64,000 nucleotides of DNA, from the NCBI GenBank assembly GCA_021414245.1, contig JAIOOU010000007.1:248001-312000 (forward strand). The letters are read 5' to 3'. Of this stretch, positions 15,678-22,777 are shown piece after piece. The position numbers and the translations under genes are program-made. The notes under the pieces were generated by a model, which was not told where the DNA came from, searched no databases, and worked only from the letters and a program-made list of their open reading frames with translations. This DNA is from Chloroflexota bacterium (GTDB lineage: Bacteria > Chloroflexota > Anaerolineae > Anaerolineales > Villigracilaceae). Positions within the stretch are counted from its first letter, which is position 1. Each line of letters starts with the position of its first letter.

Positions 15678-16097
15678 CTAGGGTGCGGGAACGCTTGGAG
15701 CAGAAATGGCTGTAGGGGCCGAAGCAGGTTGAGGCGCAGGTTGATGCGCGAGGATCGCCGACTTTACCTGCTCAATCACAAACCCGTCCGTATCGGGGTA
15801 GTATTCCCTGTTTAGGTCCACCAGGCTTTTGTCGCGGTTATTTTTCGGCGGAATGCCAAGCGCATCGAAGATGACTTCATCCGGCACTCGGTACATGCGG
15901 GAAATAAAAGGCACGGTCATCCAGTCACGGATCAATTCAACATCCGTTTCCACCTTTCCCGGCGGCGGGGGGTGATGGCCGTTGAATCTTCGGAGTGCAT
16001 GCAATGCCCGCATCCCAAAGAAAATGGTGATCAACAGGCCGATCAGGACCAGGACGATGACGAGGATGCGTTGCTGTGTTTTTGACTTTGGAGGCAT
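15678..16097 (-). CDS. single-pass membrane protein with Pro/Ala-rich tail
   Basis: A 139-aa protein starting MPPKSKTQQRILVIV at 16097, chosen because GAGGAAATCC precedes it; an in-frame start at 16124 would overlap obg. One membrane segment (RILVIVLVLIGLLITIFFGM) is followed by a conserved-looking region: ETDVELIRDWMTVPFISRMY, VPDEVIFDALGIP, DREYYPDTDGFVIEQVKSAI. The tail is HQPAPQPASAPTAISAPSVP. Homologues next to obg/dedA are often annotated only as hypothetical. The VPDEVIFDALGI stretch resembles a short helical domain also seen in some dedA fusions. Function unknown. Confidence 0.75.
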   Translation of the reverse strand: MPPKSKTQQRILVIVLVLIGLLITIFFGMRALHALRRFNGHHPPPPGKVETDVELIRDWMTVPFISRMYRVPDEVIFDALGIPPKNNRDKSLVDLNREYYPDTDGFVIEQVKSAILAHQPAPQPASAPTAISAPSVPAP

Positions 16098-16111
16098 GGA
16101 TTTCCTCTTCG

Positions 16112-17374
16112 TTACTCCTGCCATTCCAGTTCAAAATCGCCGATGAAAACCGTATCGCCTTCCTCAACGCCGGCTTCCCGCAGGGCCTTGTCCACGCCGA
16201 GTTTTTCCAGTAATTTTTGGAATCTGCGCAGGGAGCCTTCGTGCTCAAAATAGGTCATCTTTGCGGAGCGTTCGATGGCCACGCCGGTGACCCGCCAGTT
16301 GCCATCCTCTTCGCGCGTGATCGCAAACTGGTTCGGATCCACGTCAGGTTTGTACACGGGCAGGGATTCATCCAATTCCTGCACCGGGATTTCTGCGAGT
16401 CTTTGATGTGCGGCGATCAGCAGGTCCCGGGTATTGGTGCGGGCCATTGCGGAAAGCGTGAATAATTCGATCTTTTTCTTTTTAAAACCCGCCTTGATTT
16501 CATCCAGGCGTTCCTGTACATCGGGCTGGTCGATCTTGTTAAGGGCCACGATCTGGGGTTTGGTTGCCAGTTTGGGATCGAACAGGGCCAGTTCGCTGTT
16601 GATCTGGGTGTAATCTGCAAGCGGATCCTCCGACAGGCCGTCGACCATGTGGATCAGGACCCGTGTGCGCTGAATGTGACGCAGAAAATCATGGCCGAGT
16701 CCCGCGCCTTCCGCGGCGCCTTCGATCAGGCCGGGGATGTCGGCCATGACCACCGTGGTATCGTCGTCGATGTTGGCCACGCCCAGATTGGGCTCGAGTG
16801 TCGTGAATGGATAATCGCCGATCTTCGGTTTGGCGTTCGTCAGCGCTGCCAGCAAAGTGGATTTCCCGGCGTTGGGCAGGCCGATGATGCCGATATCAGC
16901 GATCAGTTTGAGTTCGAGTCGCAGCTTTTTTTCCTCATGTGGTTCGCCGCGTTCTGCCGTGCGGGGGGCTTGATTGCGAGAGGTCGCATAATGTTGATTG
17001 CCCAAACCGCCGCGCCCGCCTTTGCAGACCAGCAATTGCTGACCGGGGCTGGTCAGGTCTCCCAGAAGGGCGCCGGTTTCGGCATCGAAAATAACAGTAC
17101 CCGGGGGAACGTAAATGACCAGATTCTTGCCGCCCCGACCGGTCATCTCCGAACCACCGCCTTTTTTACCGTCTTCGGCCATGAATTTTTCATTTTGTCG
17201 GAACGCAGAAAGGGTATTAAGCGTGGCCCTGACTTCAAAAATGACGTCGCCGCCTTTGCCGCCATCGCCTCCGTCCGGGCCGCCGAGCGGAACGAATTTC
17301 TCCCGGCGAAAATGCACCATGCCATCCCCGCCCTTGCCGGATCGTACGTGAATATTTACCTGATCTATGAACAT
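16112..17374 (-). CDS. obg: GTPase Obg/CgtA
   Basis: A 420-aa ribosome-associated GTPase. MFIDQVNIHVRSGKGGDGMVHFRREKFVPLGGP begins the Gly-rich Obg domain (about 1-158). The G domain has GLPNAGKSTLLAAL, DIPGLIEGAAEGAGLGHDFLRH and NKID. The C-terminal OCT domain (about 340-420) carries VYKPDVDP and FEHEGSLRRFQKLLEKLGVDKALREAGVEEGDTVFIGDFELEW. Obg acts in 50S assembly and the stringent response. The start at 17374 gives the standard N-terminus. It is the first gene of a short minus-strand unit with the membrane proteins downstream. Confidence 0.97.
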   Translation of the reverse strand: MFIDQVNIHVRSGKGGDGMVHFRREKFVPLGGPDGGDGGKGGDVIFEVRATLNTLSAFRQNEKFMAEDGKKGGGSEMTGRGGKNLVIYVPPGTVIFDAETGALLGDLTSPGQQLLVCKGGRGGLGNQHYATSRNQAPRTAERGEPHEEKKLRLELKLIADIGIIGLPNAGKSTLLAALTNAKPKIGDYPFTTLEPNLGVANIDDDTTVVMADIPGLIEGAAEGAGLGHDFLRHIQRTRVLIHMVDGLSEDPLADYTQINSELALFDPKLATKPQIVALNKIDQPDVQERLDEIKAGFKKKKIELFTLSAMARTNTRDLLIAAHQRLAEIPVQELDESLPVYKPDVDPNQFAITREEDGNWRVTGVAIERSAKMTYFEHEGSLRRFQKLLEKLGVDKALREAGVEEGDTVFIGDFELEWQE

Positions 17375-17450
17375 GTTTATCTCTTCATCTCTTGGAAAGT
17401 CTCGATTTTCAATTATAGCCGTTTCGCAAACCGAGTATCCGCCCAAACAG

Positions 17451-17488
17451 GAAGGCTTCGGAGACCATGTTCGGTCTCCGAAGCCTTC
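17451..17488 (-). terminator. strong hairpin between bioY and obg
   Basis: GAAGGCTTCGGAGACC (17451-17466) pairs perfectly with GGTCTCCGAAGCCTTC (17473-17488). It lies just downstream of bioY on the minus strand. The T tract is weak (CTGTTTGGG), so termination efficiency is uncertain. Confidence 0.7.
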
Positions 17489-17512
17489 AAGAACTCTTTC
17501 TCAGGCCGGGGT

Positions 17513-18085
17513 TTATTTGCTTAAATTCCACGCGGCGGGGAGTGCCAGTGCGGCCGCGATCAACTTGATAATATCACCGATTAGGAAGGGAACCAGGCCC
17601 AATGTGACCGCCTTTGCAAAACTGCCGAGTACAACGGCCAACCAGCTCACTCCACAGGCGTAGATGATGACTGTGCCGGCCAGGAAAGGCAGGAAGGAGG
17701 TCCGTACGCTTCTTTCCAGACCCCGTTCTGCCAGCAGGCCCATGGCATATGCGGCGGCGACGAAGCCGGCCAGATAACCGGCCGTGGCCCCGGTCAGCAC
17801 ACTGAGTCCATGAGCGCCGCCGGCGAAGACAGGCAGACCGAATGCACCCTCAACCAGATACAGTCCAAGGGCCGCCGCACCGCGTTTGGATCCCAGTGCA
17901 ACGCCGACCAGCAACACCCCAAAGGTCTGACCGGTAATCGGTACAGGTGTAAAGGGCAGGGGGATCTCCACCTGGGCCAGGGCCGCAACAAAAAGCGATC
18001 CGAGCATGATCAGGAGAACATCACGCAGCCAGGAGGATGTGCGTGGAAAATAACGGGTGGATAAGGTGGGGGCAAGTGTGGTCAT
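17513..18085 (-). CDS. bioY: BioY biotin ECF-transporter S component
   Basis: A 190-aa membrane protein with about six helices. Family marks: AQVEIPLPFTPVPITGQTFGVLLVGVALGSKRGAAALGLYL, GAFGLPVFAGG, GYLAGFVAAAYAMG and a C-terminal FLIGDIIKLIAAALALPAAW. BioY binds biotin in the membrane, alone or with the shared EcfAT module. No ECF ATPase genes are adjacent, so it must use a module encoded elsewhere or work alone. No clear BirA operator was seen upstream. It is divergent from the Mg2+ module. Confidence 0.93.
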   Translation of the reverse strand: MTTLAPTLSTRYFPRTSSWLRDVLLIMLGSLFVAALAQVEIPLPFTPVPITGQTFGVLLVGVALGSKRGAAALGLYLVEGAFGLPVFAGGAHGLSVLTGATAGYLAGFVAAAYAMGLLAERGLERSVRTSFLPFLAGTVIIYACGVSWLAVVLGSFAKAVTLGLVPFLIGDIIKLIAAALALPAAWNLSK

Positions 18086-18170
18086 AAAAGGTTTCCTTTG
18101 TGGATGATTTTCTATAATTCTAAACGAATTTACAGACCTGATAAGTCAGGGATTGCCCGATTTTAAATTC

Positions 18171-18199
18171 TTGACACCATCTTTTTACGGGGGTATAAC
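18171..18199 (+). promoter_or_regulatory. sigma70-type promoter of the magnesium module
   Basis: TTGACA at 18171-18176 and TATAAC at 18194-18199 are separated by 17 bp. The predicted transcript start (about 18206) lies just ahead of the M-box fold. Confidence 0.75.
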
Positions 18200-18212
18200 T
18201 ATTTTGTAATCT

Positions 18213-18400
18213 GAATAGTCCTCGTTAGGCGAGGCGTCTGCAAAATACACAAGCCATTGTCCTGAAACGTCGAAAGACGCCAAAGGGTATACCAGGTGAG
18301 GTCGGCATAAGGCTTCACTCAATGTGGCTGGGACCGGGAACGATCCCTACGATATGCAGTGCTAAAGCTCAACCAGAGAGGCGGCGCGTTCAACGCAAGT
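18213..18400 (+). ncRNA. M-box (ykoK) Mg2+ riboswitch
   Basis: The leader contains the conserved M-box blocks in order: CGTTAGGCGAGGC (about 18223-18235), AAACGTCGAAAGACGCCAAA then GGGT (18265-18287), GGCATAAGGC (about 18304), GCAGTGCTAAAGCTC (18356-18370) and a closing GCGGCG. Spacing matches the ykoK leader known from Bacillus. The aptamer binds several Mg2+ ions and shuts genes off when Mg2+ is high. It precedes three Mg2+-transport genes. A terminator hairpin follows immediately, the usual expression platform. Confidence 0.92.
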
Positions 18401-18407
18401 TTTCCCT

Positions 18408-18441
18408 GCCTCCTGGTCAATTGACGGGAGGCTTTCATTTT
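18408..18441 (+). terminator. M-box expression-platform terminator
   Basis: GCCTCC (18408-18413) pairs with GGAGGC (18427-18432). The intervening GTCAATTGAC is itself palindromic, and TTTCATTTT follows. Its place 8 nt after the aptamer fits Mg2+-dependent transcription termination. Confidence 0.75.
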
Positions 18442-18495
18442 ACCAACATGTGGTGCACAAGCAAATCCAGACACATGCTGCAAGGAGGTTTTCGC

Positions 18496-18606
18496 ATGGA
18501 CGATGATAGTCATAAACAAATAATGTTCGAACGAGGGCATGATTTGCATCATCCGTTCCGTTTGCATTCCTCCGCGCAACCTTGGCTGGGCCGCTTCAGT
18601 CCGTGA
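18496..18606 (+). CDS. 36-codon leader ORF between M-box and transporter genes
   Basis: ATG 18496 is preceded by AAGGAGG at 18482-18488, an ideal RBS seven bases away, the strongest in this leader. The peptide starts MDDDSHKQIMFERG and is rich in Asp and His (DLHHPFRLH), ending PWLGRFSP. A second intrinsic terminator follows 55 nt after the stop. In enterobacteria mgtA is controlled by a leader peptide (mgtL) whose acidic/Pro stretch senses low Mg2+ through ribosome behaviour. A similar role here is inference from position, the N-terminal DDD and the following terminator. The peptide itself matches no known leader. Confidence 0.55.
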   Translation: MDDDSHKQIMFERGHDLHHPFRLHSSAQPWLGRFSP

Positions 18607-18661
18607 ACTGAACCGGGGCCGGCCAGGCCGGGGGAACGGTAGCAGATGTCGGGTACGTGTG

Positions 18662-18698
18662 AATCGCCTTTCGGTCAACTGGAGGCGATTTTTGTTTT
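18662..18698 (+). terminator. second attenuator/terminator in the Mg2+ leader
   Basis: AATCGCCT (18662-18669) pairs with AGGCGATT (18683-18690), followed by TTTGTTTT. A GC-rich palindromic stretch (CCGGCC..GGCCGG, about 18616-18630) lies between the leader ORF stop and this hairpin. No gene ends here except the leader ORF, so the hairpin must act on the leader transcript. Confidence 0.75.
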
Positions 18699-18729
18699 CC
18701 CTCCAAAACAAAATTCTACGGAGGTACCC

Positions 18730-19986
18730 ATGGCTTTCTTGAGCGAAATTCTCGGCCACATCATCACCGATTTTGATGGCAACTATGTTGGAAAACTGGA
18801 GGATCTGATCGCCCGCGAACTGGCGGATGCGACCCATCCGATCGTGGATGCGGTGGTCATCCAGGGCAAGAACAAAATCATCATCGCGCCCTATGCGCTG
18901 GTGATGGCCTTGTTCGCGCCCTCGATACCCCTGAAATGCCGGGCGGATGAGATCCCCGATTATCAACCCGCTGAAAACGATATTTTTCTTTCGCGCGATG
19001 TGCTCGATAAACAGATCATCGATACGAATGGGGCACGTGTCATTCGCGTAAACGATCTCGAACTGGTCCGCGTCAACGGGACCCTGTATGTCGGCAATGT
19101 CGACATCGGCATGCTGGGAATTTTGCGCCGTCTCGGCCTGGATAAGGCCACCCTGCGCATGTCCTCGATCCTGAAATTCCGCGCCCCGCAGGTTTTTATT
19201 TCGTGGGATGACGTCGAACTGCTGCGTCATGATCCCTTCATGCGCCTGCGTGTGCCGGTCGAAAGCATTTCCGAACTGCATCCTGCGGATGTGGCAGAGA
19301 TCATCAGCGATATGAACAAACTCGAGAGCGGACAACTGCTGGAGGCGCTCAATATGGAGCAGCTAGCCGATACGCTCGAGGAGGTTGAAACCGAATTCCA
19401 GGCGGACCTGGTCGAAAACATGTCTGATGAAAAAGTGGCGGATCTGCTCGAAGAGATGGAGCCGGACGATGCGGCCGACCTGCTGGCTGAATTGCCTGAA
19501 AAGCGCAGCCGCGGATTGCTGGCCCTGATGAATAAGGAGGATTCGGACGATGTGCGCAAGCTGCTGTCGTATCCGGAAGACTCCGCCGGCGGCATTATGA
19601 CCACCGAATACGCCTGTGTCCCGCCGAATGTTACCGCGGAGGAAGCCATCAAATATCTGCGGGAAACCGCCATCGACGCGGAAACCCTCTTTTATGTGTA
19701 TGTCACTGACGAGCAGGATCACTTGAAGGGGGTCTTTTCCCTGAAGAACCTGATCTTTGCCAACCCCCAGGCGCGCGTCGAGGAGTTCATGGAGGACCGC
19801 GTCAAGAGCGTATCTTTGACGGACGAACAGGATGAAGTGGCACAGACCATTACAAAGTACGATCTGCTGGCCATCCCTGTGGTGGATGAACAGAATGTGA
19901 TGCATGGCATCGTGACAGTCGACGATGCGCTGGACAAGATCATTCCGACGGCATGGAAGAAGCACCTGCCTCGTTTTTACCGTTAA
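18730..19986 (+). CDS. PRC-barrel / MgtE N-domain / CBS protein lacking a membrane domain
   Basis: A 418-aa cytoplasmic protein starting MAFLSEILGH at 18730 behind ACGGAGGT. The order is two PRC-barrel-like segments (about 1-75, FDGNYVGKLEDLIARE; and 90-140, LDKQIIDTNGARVIRV). An MgtE_N superhelical domain follows (about 175-285, LHPADVAEIISDMNKLESGQLLEALN... DDAADLLAELPEKR). A CBS pair ends the protein (about 290-410, AGGIMTTEYACVPPNVTAEEAIKYLRE... AIPVVDEQNVMHGIVTVDDALD). These are the cytosolic Mg2+-sensing parts of MgtE without the pore. With the Nramp-related transporter 12 nt downstream, it is probably its Mg2+-sensing subunit or regulator. That pairing is inference, but the shared M-box supports it. 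Confidence 0.85.
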   Translation: MAFLSEILGHIITDFDGNYVGKLEDLIARELADATHPIVDAVVIQGKNKIIIAPYALVMALFAPSIPLKCRADEIPDYQPAENDIFLSRDVLDKQIIDTNGARVIRVNDLELVRVNGTLYVGNVDIGMLGILRRLGLDKATLRMSSILKFRAPQVFISWDDVELLRHDPFMRLRVPVESISELHPADVAEIISDMNKLESGQLLEALNMEQLADTLEEVETEFQADLVENMSDEKVADLLEEMEPDDAADLLAELPEKRSRGLLALMNKEDSDDVRKLLSYPEDSAGGIMTTEYACVPPNVTAEEAIKYLRETAIDAETLFYVYVTDEQDHLKGVFSLKNLIFANPQARVEEFMEDRVKSVSLTDEQDEVAQTITKYDLLAIPVVDEQNVMHGIVTVDDALDKIIPTAWKKHLPRFYR

Positions 19987-19998
19987 AGGGAGGCAGAC

Positions 19999-21285
19999 AT
20001 GGAAAATCAGGTTTTCATTAACCGCAACCGGCGGTTCTTTTCCTCTGTATGGAAGAGATTGCTGCTCATTCTGGCCGTTTTTGGTCCGGCGACGATCACC
20101 GCCATGGCGGATAACGATGCGGGCGGGGTTGCCACGTATTCCATTGCAGGCGCGAAATTGGGATATCCGATCCTGTTCCTGCTGCCCATCATTACCTTAT
20201 TGCTGGGCATCACACAGGAGATGGGAATGCGCCTGACCGTCATCACCCGGCGCGGGCTGGCGGACTTGATCCGTGAACGCTACGGAGTACGGGCCTCGAT
20301 GTTCATGTTTGGGGCCCTTTTGTTTGCGAATATCGGCACGCTCATCACGGAACTTTCAGCCGTGAAGACCACCAGCACCATGTTCGGGGTGCCTCCCATT
20401 CCCGCGGTGATCGTGATCGTGGTGATCGCATTTGTGTTGATCACGCGCGGCAACTACAAGATCACCCAATCCATCATGCTCCTAGCCTGCGGGTTTTTCC
20501 TGGTGTATATCTTCTCTGCGATCAAGGCCAAACCAGACTGGTCTCTGGCGCTCTCCAACCTCGCCTACCCGCACGGTGTGGTCTTTACCCAAACCTATAT
20601 AAAAGACTATCTCATTATTGGAATGGGTGTGTTGGGAACCACCATTACTCCCTGGGGGCAGTTCTTTATCAGCAGCTTTGCCTATGACAAGAAGATTGAA
20701 AAAGGGCAGGTTGCCTTGTCCCAACTGGAGACTTACTGGGGCGCCTTTCTGACCGACTTTTTCTCCTTTTTCATGATCGTGGCGACCGCAGCCACCTTGT
20801 TCGCCAATCACATCATTTTGGATTCGGGGGAGCGTGCCGCGCTGGCCATTGCCCCGTTTGCCGGAAAGATCGCCTCCCAGTTGTTTGCCGTCGGCATTCT
20901 CAATGCGGGTTTTATGGGTCTGGTGATTGTATCCCTGTCCACGGCCTATGCCTTTGCGGAATTTTTCGGTCTCTCAGGCAGCCTGGATGATACATTCAAG
21001 GAAAGCAAGACCTTCTACATTTTGTATATTGCACAATTGTTGATCGCCACCCTGTTCGTGATCCTGTCCAATGTCAGTTTGTTCCAGATCGCGCTGGTCA
21101 CCCAGATCATCAATGCCGTGGCCCTGCCCCTTGTGTTCTATTATCTGATCAGCCTGACCAGCGACCATGACCTGATGGGGAGTTATGTCAATAACGCCTT
21201 CCAAAGGAATTTTGCAGTCATCAGTTCCATCGCCATCGTGATTGCCTCGATTTTTACGGTTGTCGCGGTCACGGCTGGATTGTGA
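19999..21285 (+). CDS. Nramp-related magnesium transporter (NRMT-type)
   Basis: A 428-aa SLC11/Nramp-fold protein with about 11 helices. In classical Nramp the metal site is DPGN in helix 1 and MPH in helix 6. Here the corresponding stretches read TAMADNDAGGVATYSIAG and LGTTITPWGQFFISSF. The Met that favours soft transition metals is missing and the site is reshaped, as in the NRMT branch shown to carry Mg2+. The M-box upstream and mgtE downstream support Mg2+ rather than Mn2+/Fe2+. The start follows GGGAGG. Transport direction and coupling cannot be read from sequence. Confidence 0.85.
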   Translation: MENQVFINRNRRFFSSVWKRLLLILAVFGPATITAMADNDAGGVATYSIAGAKLGYPILFLLPIITLLLGITQEMGMRLTVITRRGLADLIRERYGVRASMFMFGALLFANIGTLITELSAVKTTSTMFGVPPIPAVIVIVVIAFVLITRGNYKITQSIMLLACGFFLVYIFSAIKAKPDWSLALSNLAYPHGVVFTQTYIKDYLIIGMGVLGTTITPWGQFFISSFAYDKKIEKGQVALSQLETYWGAFLTDFFSFFMIVATAATLFANHIILDSGERAALAIAPFAGKIASQLFAVGILNAGFMGLVIVSLSTAYAFAEFFGLSGSLDDTFKESKTFYILYIAQLLIATLFVILSNVSLFQIALVTQIINAVALPLVFYYLISLTSDHDLMGSYVNNAFQRNFAVISSIAIVIASIFTVVAVTAGL

Positions 21286-21331
21286 TGGAAAATCATGTTT
21301 TATTAATTCATTGAACAGAGAGGTTTAACAA

Positions 21332-22711
21332 ATGGAAAATATCATCGAAAAGATCGATCTCGAAGGCTTGATCGAAGCACGTGACTTTAACACATTGCGC
21401 GAAGCGACAAGGAACTGGCCTGCTGGAAATCTGGCTGATCTGATGGAGCCGCTGTCGGCGGAGAAGGAGGCGGTTGTTTTCCGTCTGCTTTCCCGCGAAC
21501 AGGCGGCCGATGTGTTCGCCTATCTGTCCCTCGAAAGACAGGAGGAGCTACTAAAGGCCATGGCACGCGAAGAGGTGGCCGGCATTCTGAATGCCATGTC
21601 ACCGGATGACCGCACCTCGCTGTTGGAGGAGCTGCCTGCCAATGTGATCCAGCAGATGTTGAATCTGCTCTCATCCGAGGAGCGCACGGTTGCCTCGCAG
21701 CTGCTTGGCTATGACGAGGATTCGATCGGACGGTTGATGACGCCGGACTTTGTGCGCATCCGGCCGCACTGGACAATTGCCCAGGCACTCGATCATATCC
21801 GCCGCTATGGCAAGGACAGCGAAACCATGAGCATGGTCTATGTCATCGACGAAAACAATAAGTTGATCGATGACCTGCGAATTCGGCACATCCTGCTTGC
21901 GCCTCCGGAGACCCCGGTTTCGGATTTGATGGATTCCCGTTATATCTCCCTGAAGGCAACCGATCATCGTGAGAGCGCGGTCGAGGTCTTTAAGGATGCC
22001 GACCTGGTGGCTCTTCCTGTCACAGACATGGATAACTTCCTGATCGGCATCGTCACCGTGGATGACATCCTGGATGTGGCCGAGCAGGAGGCCACGGAGG
22101 ATATTCAAAAAATGGGCGGTTCCGAAGCCCTGGATGAACCGTATATGAAGATCGCCATTTCCAAAATGGTGCAAAAGCGCGCCACCTGGTTGATTATTTT
22201 GTTTCTGAGCGAAATGCTCACCGCCACTGCAATGGGCCGCTTTGAGGATGAGATCGCAAAGGCTGTCGTGTTGTCAATTTTTGTCCCGCTGGTGATCTCC
22301 AGCGGTGGCAATTCCGGTTCCCAGGCTTCCACTTTGATCATTCGTGCCATGGCACTGGGCGAGGTGAAACTGCGCGACTGGTGGCTTGTGATGAAGCGCG
22401 AAATATTGTCCGGGTTGTCCCTGGGCAGCATTTTGGGAACCATCGGATTCATTCGGATTTCCACCTGGCATTACCTGTTCAACTCCTATGGGGAACACTG
22501 GTTCTTGCTGGCTGTGACCGTTGGTATTGCCCTGGTTGGGATCGTTTTATGGGGATCGCTGGCAGGTTCCATGCTGCCATTTTTCCTGCGCCGGATCGGT
22601 CTGGACCCGGCCACTTCCTCCGCGCCCTTTGTGGCCACCCTTGTGGATGTTTCGGGGTTGATCATCTATTTTTCTGTGGCAGGTTTTATTTTACACGGTA
22701 CGCTTTTGTAA
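21332..22711 (+). CDS. mgtE: magnesium transporter MgtE
   Basis: A 459-aa protein of full MgtE layout. The MgtE_N domain (about 30-135) includes LADLMEPLSAEKEAVVFRLLSREQAADVFAYL. A CBS pair (about 135-260) includes DSIGRLMTPDFVRIRPHWTIAQAL and VTDMDNFLIGIVTVDDIL. A linker helix leads to the C-terminal five-helix pore (about 285-455) with VFVPLVISSGGNSGSQASTLIIRAMALGEV and GIALVGIVLWGSLAGSMLPFFLRRIGLDPATSSAPFVATLVD. Asp in LDPATSSAPF is the expected pore ligand. MgtE is a Mg2+ channel gated by its own cytosolic domains. It closes the M-box unit and ends at a terminator. Confidence 0.97.
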   Translation: MENIIEKIDLEGLIEARDFNTLREATRNWPAGNLADLMEPLSAEKEAVVFRLLSREQAADVFAYLSLERQEELLKAMAREEVAGILNAMSPDDRTSLLEELPANVIQQMLNLLSSEERTVASQLLGYDEDSIGRLMTPDFVRIRPHWTIAQALDHIRRYGKDSETMSMVYVIDENNKLIDDLRIRHILLAPPETPVSDLMDSRYISLKATDHRESAVEVFKDADLVALPVTDMDNFLIGIVTVDDILDVAEQEATEDIQKMGGSEALDEPYMKIAISKMVQKRATWLIILFLSEMLTATAMGRFEDEIAKAVVLSIFVPLVISSGGNSGSQASTLIIRAMALGEVKLRDWWLVMKREILSGLSLGSILGTIGFIRISTWHYLFNSYGEHWFLLAVTVGIALVGIVLWGSLAGSMLPFFLRRIGLDPATSSAPFVATLVDVSGLIIYFSVAGFILHGTLL

Positions 22712-22728
22712 TTTTGCGGGATAAAAAA

Positions 22729-22754
22729 GCCGGGTGATTTTTATCACCCGGCTT
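22729..22754. terminator. bidirectional terminator between mgtE and the cPGS-like gene
   Basis: GCCGGGTGAT (22729-22738) pairs with ATCACCCGGC (22743-22752) around TTTT, flanked by A and T runs. It ends the mgtE unit and the minus-strand gene ending at 22778. Confidence 0.85.
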
Positions 22755-22777
22755 TAGATTCTTCCTTTTCTGATCCT

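Noticed and set aside
16649-17524. 291-aa plus-strand ORF over obg
   Set aside because: Shadow of the obg gene; no domain and no RBS.
18319-19335. 338-aa minus-strand ORF across the M-box leader and the PRC/MgtE_N gene
   Set aside because: Antisense to a riboswitch and a well-supported gene; its sequence has no family signature.
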